The notes under the pieces were generated by a model. The model was not told where the DNA came from and searched no databases. It was given only the letters and a program-made list of their open reading frames with translations. A DNA stretch of 64,000 nucleotides, taken from the NCBI RefSeq assembly GCF_019443425.1, contig NZ_CP080382.1, forward strand, positions 1,612,001 to 1,676,000, read 5' to 3'. The translations under genes were made by a program, and so were the position numbers. The stretch comes from Arthrobacter sp. PAMC25284 (GTDB taxonomy: Bacteria; Actinomycetota; Actinomycetes; Actinomycetales; Micrococcaceae). Shown here in pieces: positions 29,962 through 38,307 of the stretch. Positions within the stretch are counted from its first letter, which is position 1, and every line of letters starts with the position of its first letter.

Positions 29962-30450
29962 TCAGCGGCTACTGCCAGCGCCGCTGTTGCGCCATGAGCC
30001 GCTGCGCGATGACCGGAGCCGGCCTGCGTCTTTGCGCAGTTGAAGATAGCCGGCCACGGACAGAACGCCGGCGATCCCCTCGACAACAGTTGCGACGACT
30101 TTTTCGGTAAACCAGACCGGCTCATACATCGACGGGATCGGGCCGATGTCCGGCAGCGGAACGTAGCGGGACAGGATTGCCGCCGCGAAGGCCGACAGCA
30201 TCACCAGGGCTGCCGCCACAAAAGCCGGTGAATTTCCTTTGATCAGGATGAACACGGCCGTCAGCAGCGACGCGGCAGCATGGATACGGAACAGGTTGCC
30301 CTGGCCTACGCCACCCGGCGCTGCCTGCTGGTAGCCGGCAGCGAGTTGGAAATGGATCACGGCACTGGTTATCAGTCCTGCCGCGATCAGGGCTCGCAGA
30401 CTGAGGGACAGGATTAGTGGCCGGCCGCCGCCCTTACCCGCGGGTCTCAT
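29962..30450 (-). CDS. hypothetical four-helix membrane protein
   Basis: A 162-aa membrane protein with hydrophobic segments at about residues 13-33, 50-70, 75-95 and 120-135. Family not recognised. HFQLAAGYQQAAP near the first helix recalls small haem- or copper-associated membrane proteins, but this is weak. Its start overlaps the stop of the cupredoxin gene by four bases on the same strand, so the two are translated together and the protein may work with the cupredoxin. Confidence 0.7.
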   Translation of the reverse strand: MRPAGKGGGRPLILSLSLRALIAAGLITSAVIHFQLAAGYQQAAPGGVGQGNLFRIHAAASLLTAVFILIKGNSPAFVAAALVMLSAFAAAILSRYVPLPDIGPIPSMYEPVWFTEKVVATVVEGIAGVLSVAGYLQLRKDAGRLRSSRSGSWRNSGAGSSR

Positions 30451-30887
30451 TTGACGATCAGCGTCCCGGACATCCGAGGATGGAAGGTGCAGATGATGGC
30501 GTACTCGCCCGGTTCCTCGGGGGCTGTGAAGGTCGCGGTTTCCCCGGCCGCCACCTGCGCATTGAACGCGCCACCGTCCTTGGCGGTCACCGTGTGCGGG
30601 GCGGTGTCCTCATTGGTCACCGTAATCGTCGCTCCGGGAGCGACGGATGCCGGCATCTCATAAGCGAAGTCTTTGATGGTGATCTTGGTTTCGCCGGCAG
30701 CCGCTGGAGCCTTAGAGGGTTCGCTGGTCGATCCCGGCGTTGCCGCCGCCGATGGTGCTTGAGTCGAGGATGCGCTGGACGGAGTGGGTCCTTGGCTGGC
30801 TGCATCACCGCCCGGTGAGCTGCATCCGGTGAGGCCGGCAAGCCCTGCCGCGGCTGCGATGATCCATACTCGGTGACCTATATTCAT
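30447..30887 (-). CDS. plastocyanin-like cupredoxin lipoprotein
   Basis: A 146-aa exported lipoprotein. The lipobox is GLTGCSSP (residues 17-24), followed by a Ser/Pro/Ala-rich linker to about residue 60 and a cupredoxin domain. Type 1 copper ligands are visible: His in TAPHTVTAK, and Cys, His, Met in AIICTFHPRMSG. It should carry electrons or bind copper at the cell surface. The start at 30887 has AAGGGAAC upstream. It is the first gene of a two-gene operon with the four-helix membrane protein. Confidence 0.9.
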   Translation of the reverse strand: MNIGHRVWIIAAAAGLAGLTGCSSPGGDAASQGPTPSSASSTQAPSAAATPGSTSEPSKAPAAAGETKITIKDFAYEMPASVAPGATITVTNEDTAPHTVTAKDGGAFNAQVAAGETATFTAPEEPGEYAIICTFHPRMSGTLIVK

Positions 30888-31018
30888 GACCGTTCCCTTT
30901 CGGGGGTTTGATTTTCCAGAGACACCGGTTGGCGCAGGAATCGCTCCCCCACGTATGGCATTCGTCACACAACGCCCGAAGGACTGCCCGGGAGACCGCC
31001 ATTTTCCTCTGCCGTTGG

Positions 31019-31066
31019 CCTCCAGCGTCCAGCGTCCAGCGTCCGGCGTCCGGCGACCGGCGACGA
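31019..31066. repeat. heptamer tandem repeat in the cupredoxin/CHRD intergenic region
   Basis: Six consecutive 7-base units: CCAGCGT three times, then CCGGCGT twice and CCGGCGA. It lies between the divergent cupredoxin and CHRD genes. A palindrome GTGAT-ACGA-ATCAC at 31126-31139, nearer the CHRD gene, may be an operator. No gene is seen in this 300-base stretch. Confidence 0.7.
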
Positions 31067-31187
31067 AGCGGAGCCGGCGGCAACATTCAGAAAACCTGCA
31101 ACCCCGCACCCATCCGCCATGACATGTGATACGAATCACTTGAGACCAGCGGGACCTCCTCACTGGCCATCAATCGAGGAGTGAATT

Positions 31188-31901
31188 GTGAATCGAAAAT
31201 TTGTCATGACCCTTGGGGGCTCAGCGGTAGCCTTACTTGCCGCCACCACCCTGGCCGCACTGCCGGCCCAGGCCCACGATGATAAAAACGACGGCAAGGA
31301 CAAAGACAAGAACGTCACCCTGACCGCCACCCTCACGCAGCTCAATGGTTCCGGCGCTTCCGGAACCGCCAAGGCCGTCGTCGGCAACAAGATGATCAAG
31401 CGCATCGAAGTGCACGCCAACGGCCTGACGCCCGACGCGCCGCACGCCCAGCACATCCACTACGGCCAGCAGGCCCTGAACGAATGCCCCACCCTGGCCC
31501 TGGACAGCAACGGCGACGGCCGGCTGAACACCGTGGAAGGCATCCCCGCATACGGCCCGGTGGTCGTGTCACTGAACACCACCGGCGACACCACCCCGGC
31601 AAGCCTGCTGGCGGTGGACCGCTTCCCGGTTGCCAAGGACGGCAGCTATGACTACAAGCGCAAAAACATCAAATTCACTGACGTCGCCGGCACCGGCTAT
31701 CCGGGTAACGGCGGCACCGGAACGGCGAAGGACATCGCCGAATCCATCCGGGATGGCGAAGGCGTCCTGGTGATCCACGGCCTCGACTACAACGGCAACG
31801 GCACCTACGACTTCGGAACGACCGGCGCCAGCGAGCTCAACCCGGCCCTCCCGGCCGAAGCTACTGACCCCGCAGCCTGCGGCGTCCTGAAACGGAAGTA
31901 A
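31188..31901 (+). CDS. CHRD domain secreted protein
   Basis: A 237-aa exported protein with a signal peptide ending LPAQAHDD, then a Lys/Asp-rich stretch and a CHRD domain. TLTQLNGSGASGTAKAVVG, PHAQHIHYGQQALNECPTLA and DSNGDGRLNTVEGIPAYG resemble the CHRD protein at 29065-29838, including the Ca-like DSNGDG loop. A C-terminal half (GVLVIHGLDYNGNGTYDFGT) repeats the beta pattern. No membrane anchor is present, so it is probably released. GAGGAGTGAATT lies before the GTG start. Part of its 3' region is duplicated at 33432-33495. Confidence 0.85.
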   Translation: MNRKFVMTLGGSAVALLAATTLAALPAQAHDDKNDGKDKDKNVTLTATLTQLNGSGASGTAKAVVGNKMIKRIEVHANGLTPDAPHAQHIHYGQQALNECPTLALDSNGDGRLNTVEGIPAYGPVVVSLNTTGDTTPASLLAVDRFPVAKDGSYDYKRKNIKFTDVAGTGYPGNGGTGTAKDIAESIRDGEGVLVIHGLDYNGNGTYDFGTTGASELNPALPAEATDPAACGVLKRK

Positions 31902-31945
31902 AGACCGGTGGGGTGGCATTGATGTAGTCCACTCCTCTTTCTCAA

Positions 31946-31995
31946 GTACGACGGCGGGGCCGGTCACCTTCGGGTGGCCGGCCCCGCCGTCGTGC
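31946..31995 (+). terminator. hairpin terminator after the CHRD gene
   Basis: A 23-bp stem (arms at 31946-31968 and 31973-31995, core GACGGCGGGGCCGG) closes on a TTCG loop with two weak pairs, and is followed by TGTGCTTTTGG. It lies 45 bases after the stop codon. Confidence 0.85.
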
Positions 31996-32124
31996 TGTGC
32001 TTTTGGTTGGGGTGAGGTTCCCGGGCTGTTCGCCGGCTCCCGCCTGTGAGGCCATTCACCGCCTGCCCGGGCTTGCCCGGGTTGGCCCGCAAGAGGACAG
32101 GACTTCCCCCGGGGTCCGGTCCAA

Positions 32125-33366
32125 CTACCGCACGGCGTTGTTGGCGTTCACCCTCCCATGGGCCCAGTAGGTGCCGGTGCCGGGAATTCGGTCCGCGGTT
32201 GACTCGACGTTGGCGCGGACCGAGGTGTTCGTGGCGCCGGTATGTGAGCTCCAGGCAAGCGCGGCGGTGGCAGCGACGATGGGTGAGGCCATCGACGTGC
32301 CATTACCCACGTCATAACCCTGGGAGCGACCGTTCTCGGTGGCGATGTAGAACGGGTGGTTCGGGAAGGTGGAGTAGACGTTGACGCCGGGCGCTGCGAC
32401 ATCCACCCAGGACCCGTAGGTGGAGAAGGAGGCCTTGGCGTCGGTGTTGTCGGTCGCGGCGACGGCGATAACGTTCGGATACGCGCCCGGGTAGATCTTC
32501 GACTGGCTGCCGGTGTTGCCTGCTGCGGCGACAAGCACGGCACCTTGGTTCCAGGCGTTGTTGACTGCCGTTTCGAGGGTCTTTGATGAGGTGCGCTGCC
32601 CGAGGCTCATATTGATGACCTTGGCGCCGTTGCTGACGGCCCAGTTGATGCCATTCGCAATGGCCGACGTGGAGCCGGACCCGCTGTCGTTAAGCACTTT
32701 GGCATCCAGGATCGTGCAATCCGGGCACATACCGGCCACGCCAATCGTGTTGTTGGCGGTGGCGGCGACGATACCGGCGACGTGGGTGCCGTGGCCGTAA
32801 TTGTCTTCACCGGTGGCCGCCGTGCTGAAGTTGGCGCGTGCAACAACCTTTGCTGCGATGTCCGGGTTGTCGCTTGCGACCCCGGAATCGATAATGGCGA
32901 CCTTGGTGCCGCCACCGGTGGTGACGGCCCACGCTTCGACGGCGTCGACATCAGCGTCCGCCTTGCCTCCGGCGACAGCCAGGGTGCCGGCAGTGTTGGT
33001 AAACGGTTGGCCAGTGTTTTGCAGGGCGTACTGGCGGGGGAAGTATTCGTCGGCTGTTGCGGCAGTAACCAGCTCATCCGGCTCGGCGTACTGAACTGCC
33101 GTGTTCCGGCTTAAAGCCGCGATGAGTTGCAGTTCCTTGCCGGCCGGTACTTTGATGAGGTGAGCGCCAGTGCTGCCGATACCGGCGCCCTGACTGAGGC
33201 CATGCTGGCGCAGTACGCCGGCCGCCGCGCGATCGTCGTGGAACTTGACCATAATTTGCCCGGCGATGAGTGACGGCTGGGCCGCCGCGTCGCTTGGAAG
33301 CGCAAAGGTGAGGCCGCCGAACGCCAACGTGAGCGCTGCGAAACCGGCAAGAACAAGTTTTTTCAT
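32125..33366 (-). CDS. subtilisin-like serine protease (S8)
   Basis: A 413-aa secreted protease. A signal peptide (AGFAALTLAFGGLTFALPSD) is followed by an I9-like propeptide (SLIAGQIMVKFHDDRAAAG) to about residue 100. The catalytic triad is complete: Asp in VAIIDSGVASDN, His in GHGTHVAGIVAAT and Ser in NGTSMASPIVAA; the oxyanion Asn lies in AAAGNTGSQ. It ends with GRVNANNAVR, typical of thermitase-like subtilases. It should degrade extracellular protein. The start at 33366 lacks a strong Shine-Dalgarno site but is the one that gives a signal peptide. Confidence 0.93.
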   Translation of the reverse strand: MKKLVLAGFAALTLAFGGLTFALPSDAAAQPSLIAGQIMVKFHDDRAAAGVLRQHGLSQGAGIGSTGAHLIKVPAGKELQLIAALSRNTAVQYAEPDELVTAATADEYFPRQYALQNTGQPFTNTAGTLAVAGGKADADVDAVEAWAVTTGGGTKVAIIDSGVASDNPDIAAKVVARANFSTAATGEDNYGHGTHVAGIVAATANNTIGVAGMCPDCTILDAKVLNDSGSGSTSAIANGINWAVSNGAKVINMSLGQRTSSKTLETAVNNAWNQGAVLVAAAGNTGSQSKIYPGAYPNVIAVAATDNTDAKASFSTYGSWVDVAAPGVNVYSTFPNHPFYIATENGRSQGYDVGNGTSMASPIVAATAALAWSSHTGATNTSVRANVESTADRIPGTGTYWAHGRVNANNAVR

Positions 33367-33431
33367 GTCGTTATCTTGCTTCAACCTGCGCTGGCTGAAT
33401 AGAGGCGGCCAACCCCTACGGATGCACCCGG

Positions 33432-33495
33432 CCTGGTGATCCACGGCGTCGTATTGCAACGGCAACGGCACCTACGACTTCGGTACGACCGCCGT
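33432..33495 (+). pseudogene. short relic of a CHRD gene
   Basis: This stretch repeats the CHRD gene at about 31769-31830: both read CCTGGTGATCCACGGC, then AACGGCAACGGCACCTACGA and CTTCGG-ACGACCG. The copy is out of frame at GTCGTATTGC and has no start. It is a remnant of duplicated DNA in front of the protease gene. Confidence 0.75.
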
Positions 33496-33535
33496 CGTAC
33501 TTCGCATTGGAACGGCAGCCCCGCTCAGTGTTGTC

Positions 33536-33727
33536 CTAAAGGTCCCAGGGGAATCGCATGCCGGGTGCATCCATACGGAACCCGCATCGGCACTGCATCA
33601 CATGCGTGGGGACGCTGTCAGGGTTAGGGGCGCCGGAAAGTAGCGAGACCATTGTCATCGGCTCCCTGCAATGAAACAGCGCCGGCTCATTCCGGGCAGG
33701 CGAAGGAACCTGCGACGTGACGCTCAT
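33536..33727 (-). CDS. small zinc-ribbon-like protein
   Basis: A 63-aa frame. It has HCREPMTMVSLLSG in the middle and MQCRCGFRMDAPGMRFPWDL at the end; the CREP and CRCG knots could bind a metal. It starts five bases after the 105-aa gene on the same strand stops, consistent with an operon. Family not recognised. Coding is supported by the Cys pattern and position only. Confidence 0.5.
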   Translation of the reverse strand: MSVTSQVPSPARNEPALFHCREPMTMVSLLSGAPNPDSVPTHVMQCRCGFRMDAPGMRFPWDL

Positions 33728-33732
33728 CCGCC

Positions 33733-34050
33733 TCACACCATCTCGGGGTAGGTGGACAGGATGTAGTCGGTGGCTGCGGGCCCCTTCATGCGGAGCCGAG
33801 TGTGTCCGGGGCGGATCCCCTTTTGCTTCATGGCCGCCCAGAAGGCGTCTTCGGGACCCGGGGTGCCCCGGGACACGAAGCACCAGCTCGTGTAGAGGCC
33901 GTAAAGTCGGTTGCGCCCGAGCGCTGCCCCGGCCTCCGGGTCAAGGGCGGTGGCCTCCTGCAGGAACTGGTCGAACTCAGAGTTGGACGGTTTTGAAGTC
34001 GTCGGTTCTGAAGTCGCCAGAGGAGCCTCTTCCGTATGGATGGATGTCAT
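33733..34050 (-). CDS. hypothetical protein, primase C-terminal-like motif
   Basis: A 105-aa protein. After a Ser/Thr/Pro-rich start it has FLQEATALDPEAGAALGRNR, YGLYTSWCFVSRGTPGPEDA and FWAAMKQKGIRPGHTRLRMK. The spacing (LYxxYxxWC, later FxxAMxxKGI) recalls the C-terminal DNA-binding module of phage/plasmid primases and helicases. This is a weak similarity and no enzyme domain is present. The start at 34050 is preferred, with GAAG upstream; the longer frame lacks support. Confidence 0.6.
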   Translation of the reverse strand: MTSIHTEEAPLATSEPTTSKPSNSEFDQFLQEATALDPEAGAALGRNRLYGLYTSWCFVSRGTPGPEDAFWAAMKQKGIRPGHTRLRMKGPAATDYILSTYPEMV

Positions 34051-34295
34051 AAAAAGCTTCTTCCGCTTCGGGGATGTCTCGCTTCCGCGGCGTCGCGGCT
34101 GCTCGTGCTTGAAGGCGCACACGGCGTCAAGCGGGGATTCCGGCGTCTGCGGAGTTGCAGCCGCGGGGGTGGTCCGGTCTTGGGGGCGGAATCCGGGTCC
34201 TGCCGCATGAATTAAGTCAGCTTGGCGTGTCAGGCCAGCAGGGCCATGCGTTGTGGATTCGACGCCAGTAACGGGCGGTAAACATTTTCTCTACA

Positions 34296-34321
34296 TTGTA
34301 GACTTTAGGCGTAGACTACAA
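34296..34321 (+). promoter_or_regulatory. palindrome upstream of the TetR gene, probable operator
   Basis: TTGTAGACT and AGACTACAA flank eight bases (34297-34322, arms differing at two positions), about 90 bases before the TetR start. Such palindromes usually are the site of the neighbouring TetR repressor. GTAGACT also occurs as a direct repeat. Confidence 0.55.
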
Positions 34322-34412
34322 GTTAAACAAGCCCAAACGGGCTTGCCGAGAAATTTCTCCATCGATTGGTGCCTCTGATGAGGGACCGACGCCTCCACGT
34401 GAACGGAACCCC

Positions 34413-35111
34413 ATGCCCCCCGCAGAGACCCCGACGTCCGGCTCGCCGCACGGCACCAAGAAGCGGCTCAGCCGTGAGATTGTGCTGTCCTCGGCGCTGG
34501 AACTGGTCGATTCCGAAGGGCTCGATGCGCTCACGATGCGCCGGCTCGGGCAGGAACTGGGCCGGGATCCCATGGGGCTGTACCGCTATGCCGAAAACCG
34601 CGCTGCGCTCCTGGATGGCGTCTCGGAGCTGGTCCTGAACGAACTGGCCATCTTCCCCGATGACCCGGACTGGCAGGCCCAGCTCCGGCGCATCGCCCAT
34701 GACCTGCGCCTCCTGGCGCTCCGGCACCCCAACGTGGTGCCCCTGCTGGTGACCCGCCCGCTGTCCACCCCCTTGGGCCTTCGCCCGCTGGGAACGCTGC
34801 GGCCCTTGGAACAGATTCTGTCCCTGTTGATCGATGCCGGCTTTTGTCCGGCCGATGCCCTCCACGTCTACCGCGCCTACTACGGCTACCTGTACGGTCA
34901 CATCCTCAACGAGCTGCAGGAGTTCGTTGTGGACCCGGACGAGAACGAAGCCCTTCTCCGCCTGGGCCTGCACCGGTTGCCGGCCAAGGAGTTCCCCCGG
35001 CTGCGCGCCCTCGCCCCGGTCCTGTCCGACTACGACGGGATGGCAGAACTCGACGAGGGCATCACCATCCTGCTTTCCGGCCTCGCCGCCCGCCTCTCGC
35101 CTGTCGCGTAG
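34413..35111 (+). CDS. TetR/AcrR-family regulator with TetR_C domain
   Basis: A 232-aa regulator. Residues 17-65 form the HTH (REIVLSSALELVDSEGLDAL, TMRRLGQELGRDPMGLYRYA). The C-terminal domain has the TetR_C pattern with LRLLALRHPNVVPLLVTRPL, a dimer/ligand region. True TetR-type domains often control efflux or catabolic genes, but no such gene is adjacent: the next gene downstream is the protein at 35249. The ATG at 34413 is chosen because homology begins soon after it. The palindrome at 34296-34321 is its likely site. Confidence 0.88.
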   Translation: MPPAETPTSGSPHGTKKRLSREIVLSSALELVDSEGLDALTMRRLGQELGRDPMGLYRYAENRAALLDGVSELVLNELAIFPDDPDWQAQLRRIAHDLRLLALRHPNVVPLLVTRPLSTPLGLRPLGTLRPLEQILSLLIDAGFCPADALHVYRAYYGYLYGHILNELQEFVVDPDENEALLRLGLHRLPAKEFPRLRALAPVLSDYDGMAELDEGITILLSGLAARLSPVA

Positions 35112-35248
35112 TCAGGGCCTCTCCCCCGACCGGAGTCGGCGACGTCAGCGAACGACGACGGCGACGCGTCCCGCCGTCGGAGGTGCTTTACTGGGTGCGT
35201 CATTTGATTGTTGCCCGGCAGTGTCGCCCGGCTTTCGGAGGAGATGGC

Positions 35249-35938
35249 ATGAACGAACCTTTCAGCGGTGCAGCCGGCGTGGCGTTCGCCGCCGGCTTCA
35301 AGGCCCTCAAGGTACTGCGGCCGGACCGGCCCATCCACCCCGTGGGGGTGGCGCTCACGGGAACCATCGACCGGCAACCGGAGGCCGGGACGAGCGGGAT
35401 CCCGTGGGTCGATACGCCCGGCAGCGACGCCGTGAGCGCCCGGCTGTCACGGTCCGTCGGCACTCCCCCGGGCTGGCCGGACATCCTCGGGCTGGCGCTG
35501 CGCATCACCACGGAGACGGGCCCGGCGGACGTGCTGCTGGCCTCCACGGGAATGTCACGGCCCGGCCGCCTGGTGCTCACGGCCCACCGGCATGCCAGCA
35601 ACAGCAAGCTGACCTCACTCATGCCTTACAAGGGGTCCGCGGGTGCGGTCCTGCTGGCAGCCCGCCCGGAGAAAACCGGGAAGTGGCTTCCCGCCACACC
35701 GGACGCTTTCCGCCGGGCACTGGGCACCGCCCCCTGGACCCTCGGGCTCTACTATGCACGGCCCGCGGGGCGTTGGATCCGCTTCGGCACGCTCGTGCTG
35801 AGGCTGGACCCTGGGACGGCAGACCTGCCCACCCGGTTCGATCCGTTGGAGCATTCCCTACCCGGCGCCGGCACCTACGGCTGGGCGCGCAGGCTGCGGA
35901 AGCCCTCCTACGAGGCCGCCCGCCAGCCGGCGCCGTAG
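35249..35938 (+). CDS. conserved hypothetical protein (sometimes annotated phosphodiesterase)
   Basis: A 229-aa soluble protein. HPVGVALTGTIDRQPEAGTS near residue 31, LGLALRITTETGPADVLLAS and KLTSLMPYKGSAGAVLLAAR are features I recall from an actinobacterial family often labelled phosphodiesterase; I see no known hydrolase motif and do not endorse the name. The overall layout (HPxG, two-strand blocks) could also suit a catalase-type barrel. GGAGGAGA lies just upstream of the ATG at 35249. Confidence 0.65.
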   Translation: MNEPFSGAAGVAFAAGFKALKVLRPDRPIHPVGVALTGTIDRQPEAGTSGIPWVDTPGSDAVSARLSRSVGTPPGWPDILGLALRITTETGPADVLLASTGMSRPGRLVLTAHRHASNSKLTSLMPYKGSAGAVLLAARPEKTGKWLPATPDAFRRALGTAPWTLGLYYARPAGRWIRFGTLVLRLDPGTADLPTRFDPLEHSLPGAGTYGWARRLRKPSYEAARQPAP

Positions 35939-36084
35939 CCGGCAGGGGACGTCGCCTCCCATCACAGCCGCAAAGCCCAGAACCCCGACGTGAGGCAGAT
36001 CGGCCGGATATCACCGCAGGTCCCGATAGGATCTGACTATCGAGGTGCACATGCCGGACGGCAGCGCACAGGAGTCATTGGGGG

Positions 36085-36744
36085 ATGACATTGCTGGAAC
36101 TTAACCGTATTTTCTGGACGCGGCTGGCACTCGGGCTTGCTTCGGCGGCCGTGACCGTATGGCTCTTCTTCGCCGCCGGACTGGCGTTTGTGCAGCAAGC
36201 ACCAGCTGTCGCGGCGTTGTTCGCGGCGATTGCCGCGGATGCGCCCGTCGCTGAAGGCCAGCAGTCGCCCGTCACCGCAGCGCTCTACGCCTTTGCTGTC
36301 CCCATGCTCGAGGCCGCCATCGTGCCGGCCATCCTCACCGTCGTCCTGAGGATCGTCGCCGCCGTTATCCGTTCACGGGATCGACGACGCCGGGATCCCC
36401 TGCGGCGGTTCACCAGCCAGCAGCGGCGCGAGGGGATGACGCGGGCCGGTGGCCGCTGTGAAATGGAGGCCGCCTTCTGGCGACGCTGTACCCGCCGCGC
36501 CGAACAGGGAGACCACTTCTATCCCTGGTCCAAGGGAGGATCCACCACCGTGCTCAACTTTGTCGCGGCGTGCCCCCGATGCAACGGCGCGAAGGCGGCA
36601 AGGATCCCCACACCGTGGACGCAGCGCAAGCTGGAAAACCGGCGGCTCGCATACGTCGCCTCACCTGACGCCGCCCGGGTTGGTGAGCGGCAGGAGCTTC
36701 CGGTCGAAACTAGGCAGGCAGCGGCTAGGTCGTTGGTGGACTAA
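36085..36744 (+). CDS. membrane-anchored HNH endonuclease-like protein
   Basis: A 219-aa protein with two membrane helices (about residues 12-37 and 70-92) and a C-terminal HNH/zinc domain. The HNH features are in order: GGRCEMEAAFWRRCTR (first Cys pair), EQGDHFYPWSKGGST (Asp-His and the following His-like site), LNFVAACPRCNGAKAA (Asn and second Cys pair). It is rare for such nucleases to be tethered to the membrane. A paralogue, truncated, lies at 41097-41669. Function is unknown. Confidence 0.8.
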   Translation: MTLLELNRIFWTRLALGLASAAVTVWLFFAAGLAFVQQAPAVAALFAAIAADAPVAEGQQSPVTAALYAFAVPMLEAAIVPAILTVVLRIVAAVIRSRDRRRRDPLRRFTSQQRREGMTRAGGRCEMEAAFWRRCTRRAEQGDHFYPWSKGGSTTVLNFVAACPRCNGAKAARIPTPWTQRKLENRRLAYVASPDAARVGERQELPVETRQAAARSLVD

Positions 36745-37006
36745 ACGGACATACCCAGGTTCCGGGTCCTCAGGCGGCATTTTTGGCGCTGTCGTTCCGG
36801 GACGGGCTGTCACCGGTCCCGCTGCTGTACGTCATCGCCCTTTTTCGCCTGCCCATTGCTCGAGCAGGACAACGACAACGTGGCCGATTCCAAGGCCAGG
36901 ATGCTGGAGAACCCGAAGGCCAGTCTCGGCTCCTCACCGTCATTGGTTCGAATTACTCGGAGAACATCCGGTTCTCATCGTGACCGCGTACGTGGACGTG
37001 TGATCG
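36745..37006. other. short intergenic stretch, no supported gene
   Basis: Plus-strand frames here (for example around 36850-36990) show no family pattern. It adjoins the relic at 37007 and probably contains more decayed DNA. Confidence 0.4.
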
Positions 37007-37420
37007 TCAGTTGGTCACTGTGAGGATTTGGATCAAAATCGACTTGATCAACACGGCTTCGTCGGAGTCGTCGTTGATGAAGGTGGCGCGGATTCCGAGC
37101 GAGTCGAACATGCCGGTCAGCATGGCTTTGGTGTTCTCAGCAGCCTGTTTCCGAAGCTCCGACACCTCGGCGGCGGCGGCCAGTTTCGTCTCGGCGAGTT
37201 GGTAGAGCTCCGCCTGCTCGGGCGTCTCGAACGCATCGACGATCCGGTCTAAAATACCGCGGTCCTGATCGTATATATATATGACCGGTCAAAGTTGAGG
37301 TTGGGCTTGTCGAGCTGCGGCTCGGGCAGTTGCACAGTCACCGCCTTGCCGTCCGCAGACAGCGTTAGGTCATTGTCGGCGAGGCCGGTCAGATCGACAT
37401 AGGTGAGAGCGCCTGCGCCG
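37007..37420 (-). pseudogene. DUF4230 gene relic, truncated and frameshifted at a TA repeat
   Basis: The minus strand reads LTYVDLTGLADNDLTLSADG and LDKPNLNFDRSYIY, then stops after a TA run (37272-37282). In the next frame it continues DQDRGILDRIVDAFETPEQA and AMLTGMFDSLGIRATF to a stop at 37007. VDKPNLDxxxSYxY followed by RGLLDRxxD is the DUF4230 pattern. Removing one TA pair restores the frame. The N-terminal half (signal anchor and first strands) is missing, so the gene is truly truncated. Confidence 0.75.
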
Positions 37421-37689
37421 CTAACCTCCGTTGCGCGCCGCCCAGATGCTTGCTCAGCACAGCCACGGCGATGGCGGCGTTGTTGCCCGGAGCAGACGCC
37501 ACGTCGGACCCTCGCTCAAGAGACGAGAAGCCGTGAGTGCGGCTCGGAGAACAGTCATGCGTCTCACACTAGCCAATGCCGCAGACAATAATTCATTGCC
37601 CGATGAGTCCCGAAAGTCCTCCACGGTGAACGCCATCAGCGCCTGTGGCTGCCTCTCCGTCTCAGCCCGCCCCACGGCGCCGCGCCGAT

Positions 37690-37840
37690 ACCGCGGCCAG
37701 GATGTCTTTTGCTGGATCCCGCAGGTCAACCTCCACCGCCCCGAGGCGGCATCAACGGCCTCCAGGTGGACCAGCTTCCCTCCCCCGCCGCGCGCTTCAT
37801 GGGCAACCCGCTGATCTCCGGCAAAGCCGCCATTAACTAG
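37690..37840 (+). pseudogene. fragment of a flavoprotein oxidoreductase (copy 1)
   Basis: RYRGQDVFCWIPQVNLHRPE, then in the next frame GGINGLQVDQLPSPAARFMG and NPLISGKA, align to copy 2 at 41690-42320 (YRGQDLLYWMMQ, LNGLTVGQL-SPVVRF, NPLVSGAD). It is frameshifted and stops at TAG; no FAD-binding start remains. The gap from 37421 to 37690 holds no other supported gene. Confidence 0.65.
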
Positions 37841-37884
37841 CCCGACCACTATCAGCATCCCAGGGGGGCCGCCAGCGGGACCTG

Positions 37885-38229
37885 CTACTTCATGTAGGCA
37901 CCCGGCCCCGCGGGGCAAACCTGCGCCAGCAGCTCGGCGTCCCTAAAGGCCTTGTCCCAGTCGTCCTTGTCACCGGCGACGTACCACCGGCGCTGGACCG
38001 ACCACCGGCGCAGATAGTCCGGGGCCGGGCCCGGGACGGAGCGTGGGATGGGTCGACGGTCATGGTGGAGCTTGGCTGCCATGGCGGCGCGCTGCGCGAC
38101 GCGGTGCCTGGCGCGTACGTGTTTAACGATCGCCACGGTAATGACCAGCGCGACCACGAACAGCAACGTTGCGGCGATCACGTAAACCATGACTGTCAGG
38201 AATAACAGGAACCCGATAATTCGTGCCAT
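37885..38229 (-). CDS. hypothetical single-helix membrane protein
   Basis: A 114-aa protein. Residues 4-35 are a long hydrophobic segment (IIGFLLFLTVMVYVIAATLL and on) followed by a basic cytosolic part: KHVRARHRVAQRAAMAAKLH. The end has Trp and Asp/Lys-rich WYVAGDKDDWDKAFRDAELL. No family is recognised. It lies between a flavoprotein relic and an IS and could be a bystander. Confidence 0.6.
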   Translation of the reverse strand: MARIIGFLLFLTVMVYVIAATLLFVVALVITVAIVKHVRARHRVAQRAAMAAKLHHDRRPIPRSVPGPAPDYLRRWSVQRRWYVAGDKDDWDKAFRDAELLAQVCPAGPGAYMK

Positions 38230-38307
38230 GGCGACATTGTTCCAATCTAGACCGGTTAAGGGAACACCCCGCGTTGACTCAGCTGATACCTCCGCGTGAC
38301 CGGATAC

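Noticed and set aside
31019-31066. CRISPR-like array
   Set aside because: Units are 7 bases with no spacers; a simple tandem repeat. No cas genes occur in the window.
36783-36983. 66-aa plus-strand frame between the HNH gene and the DUF4230 relic
   Set aside because: No family pattern, no ribosome site, and surrounded by relics; too little support.
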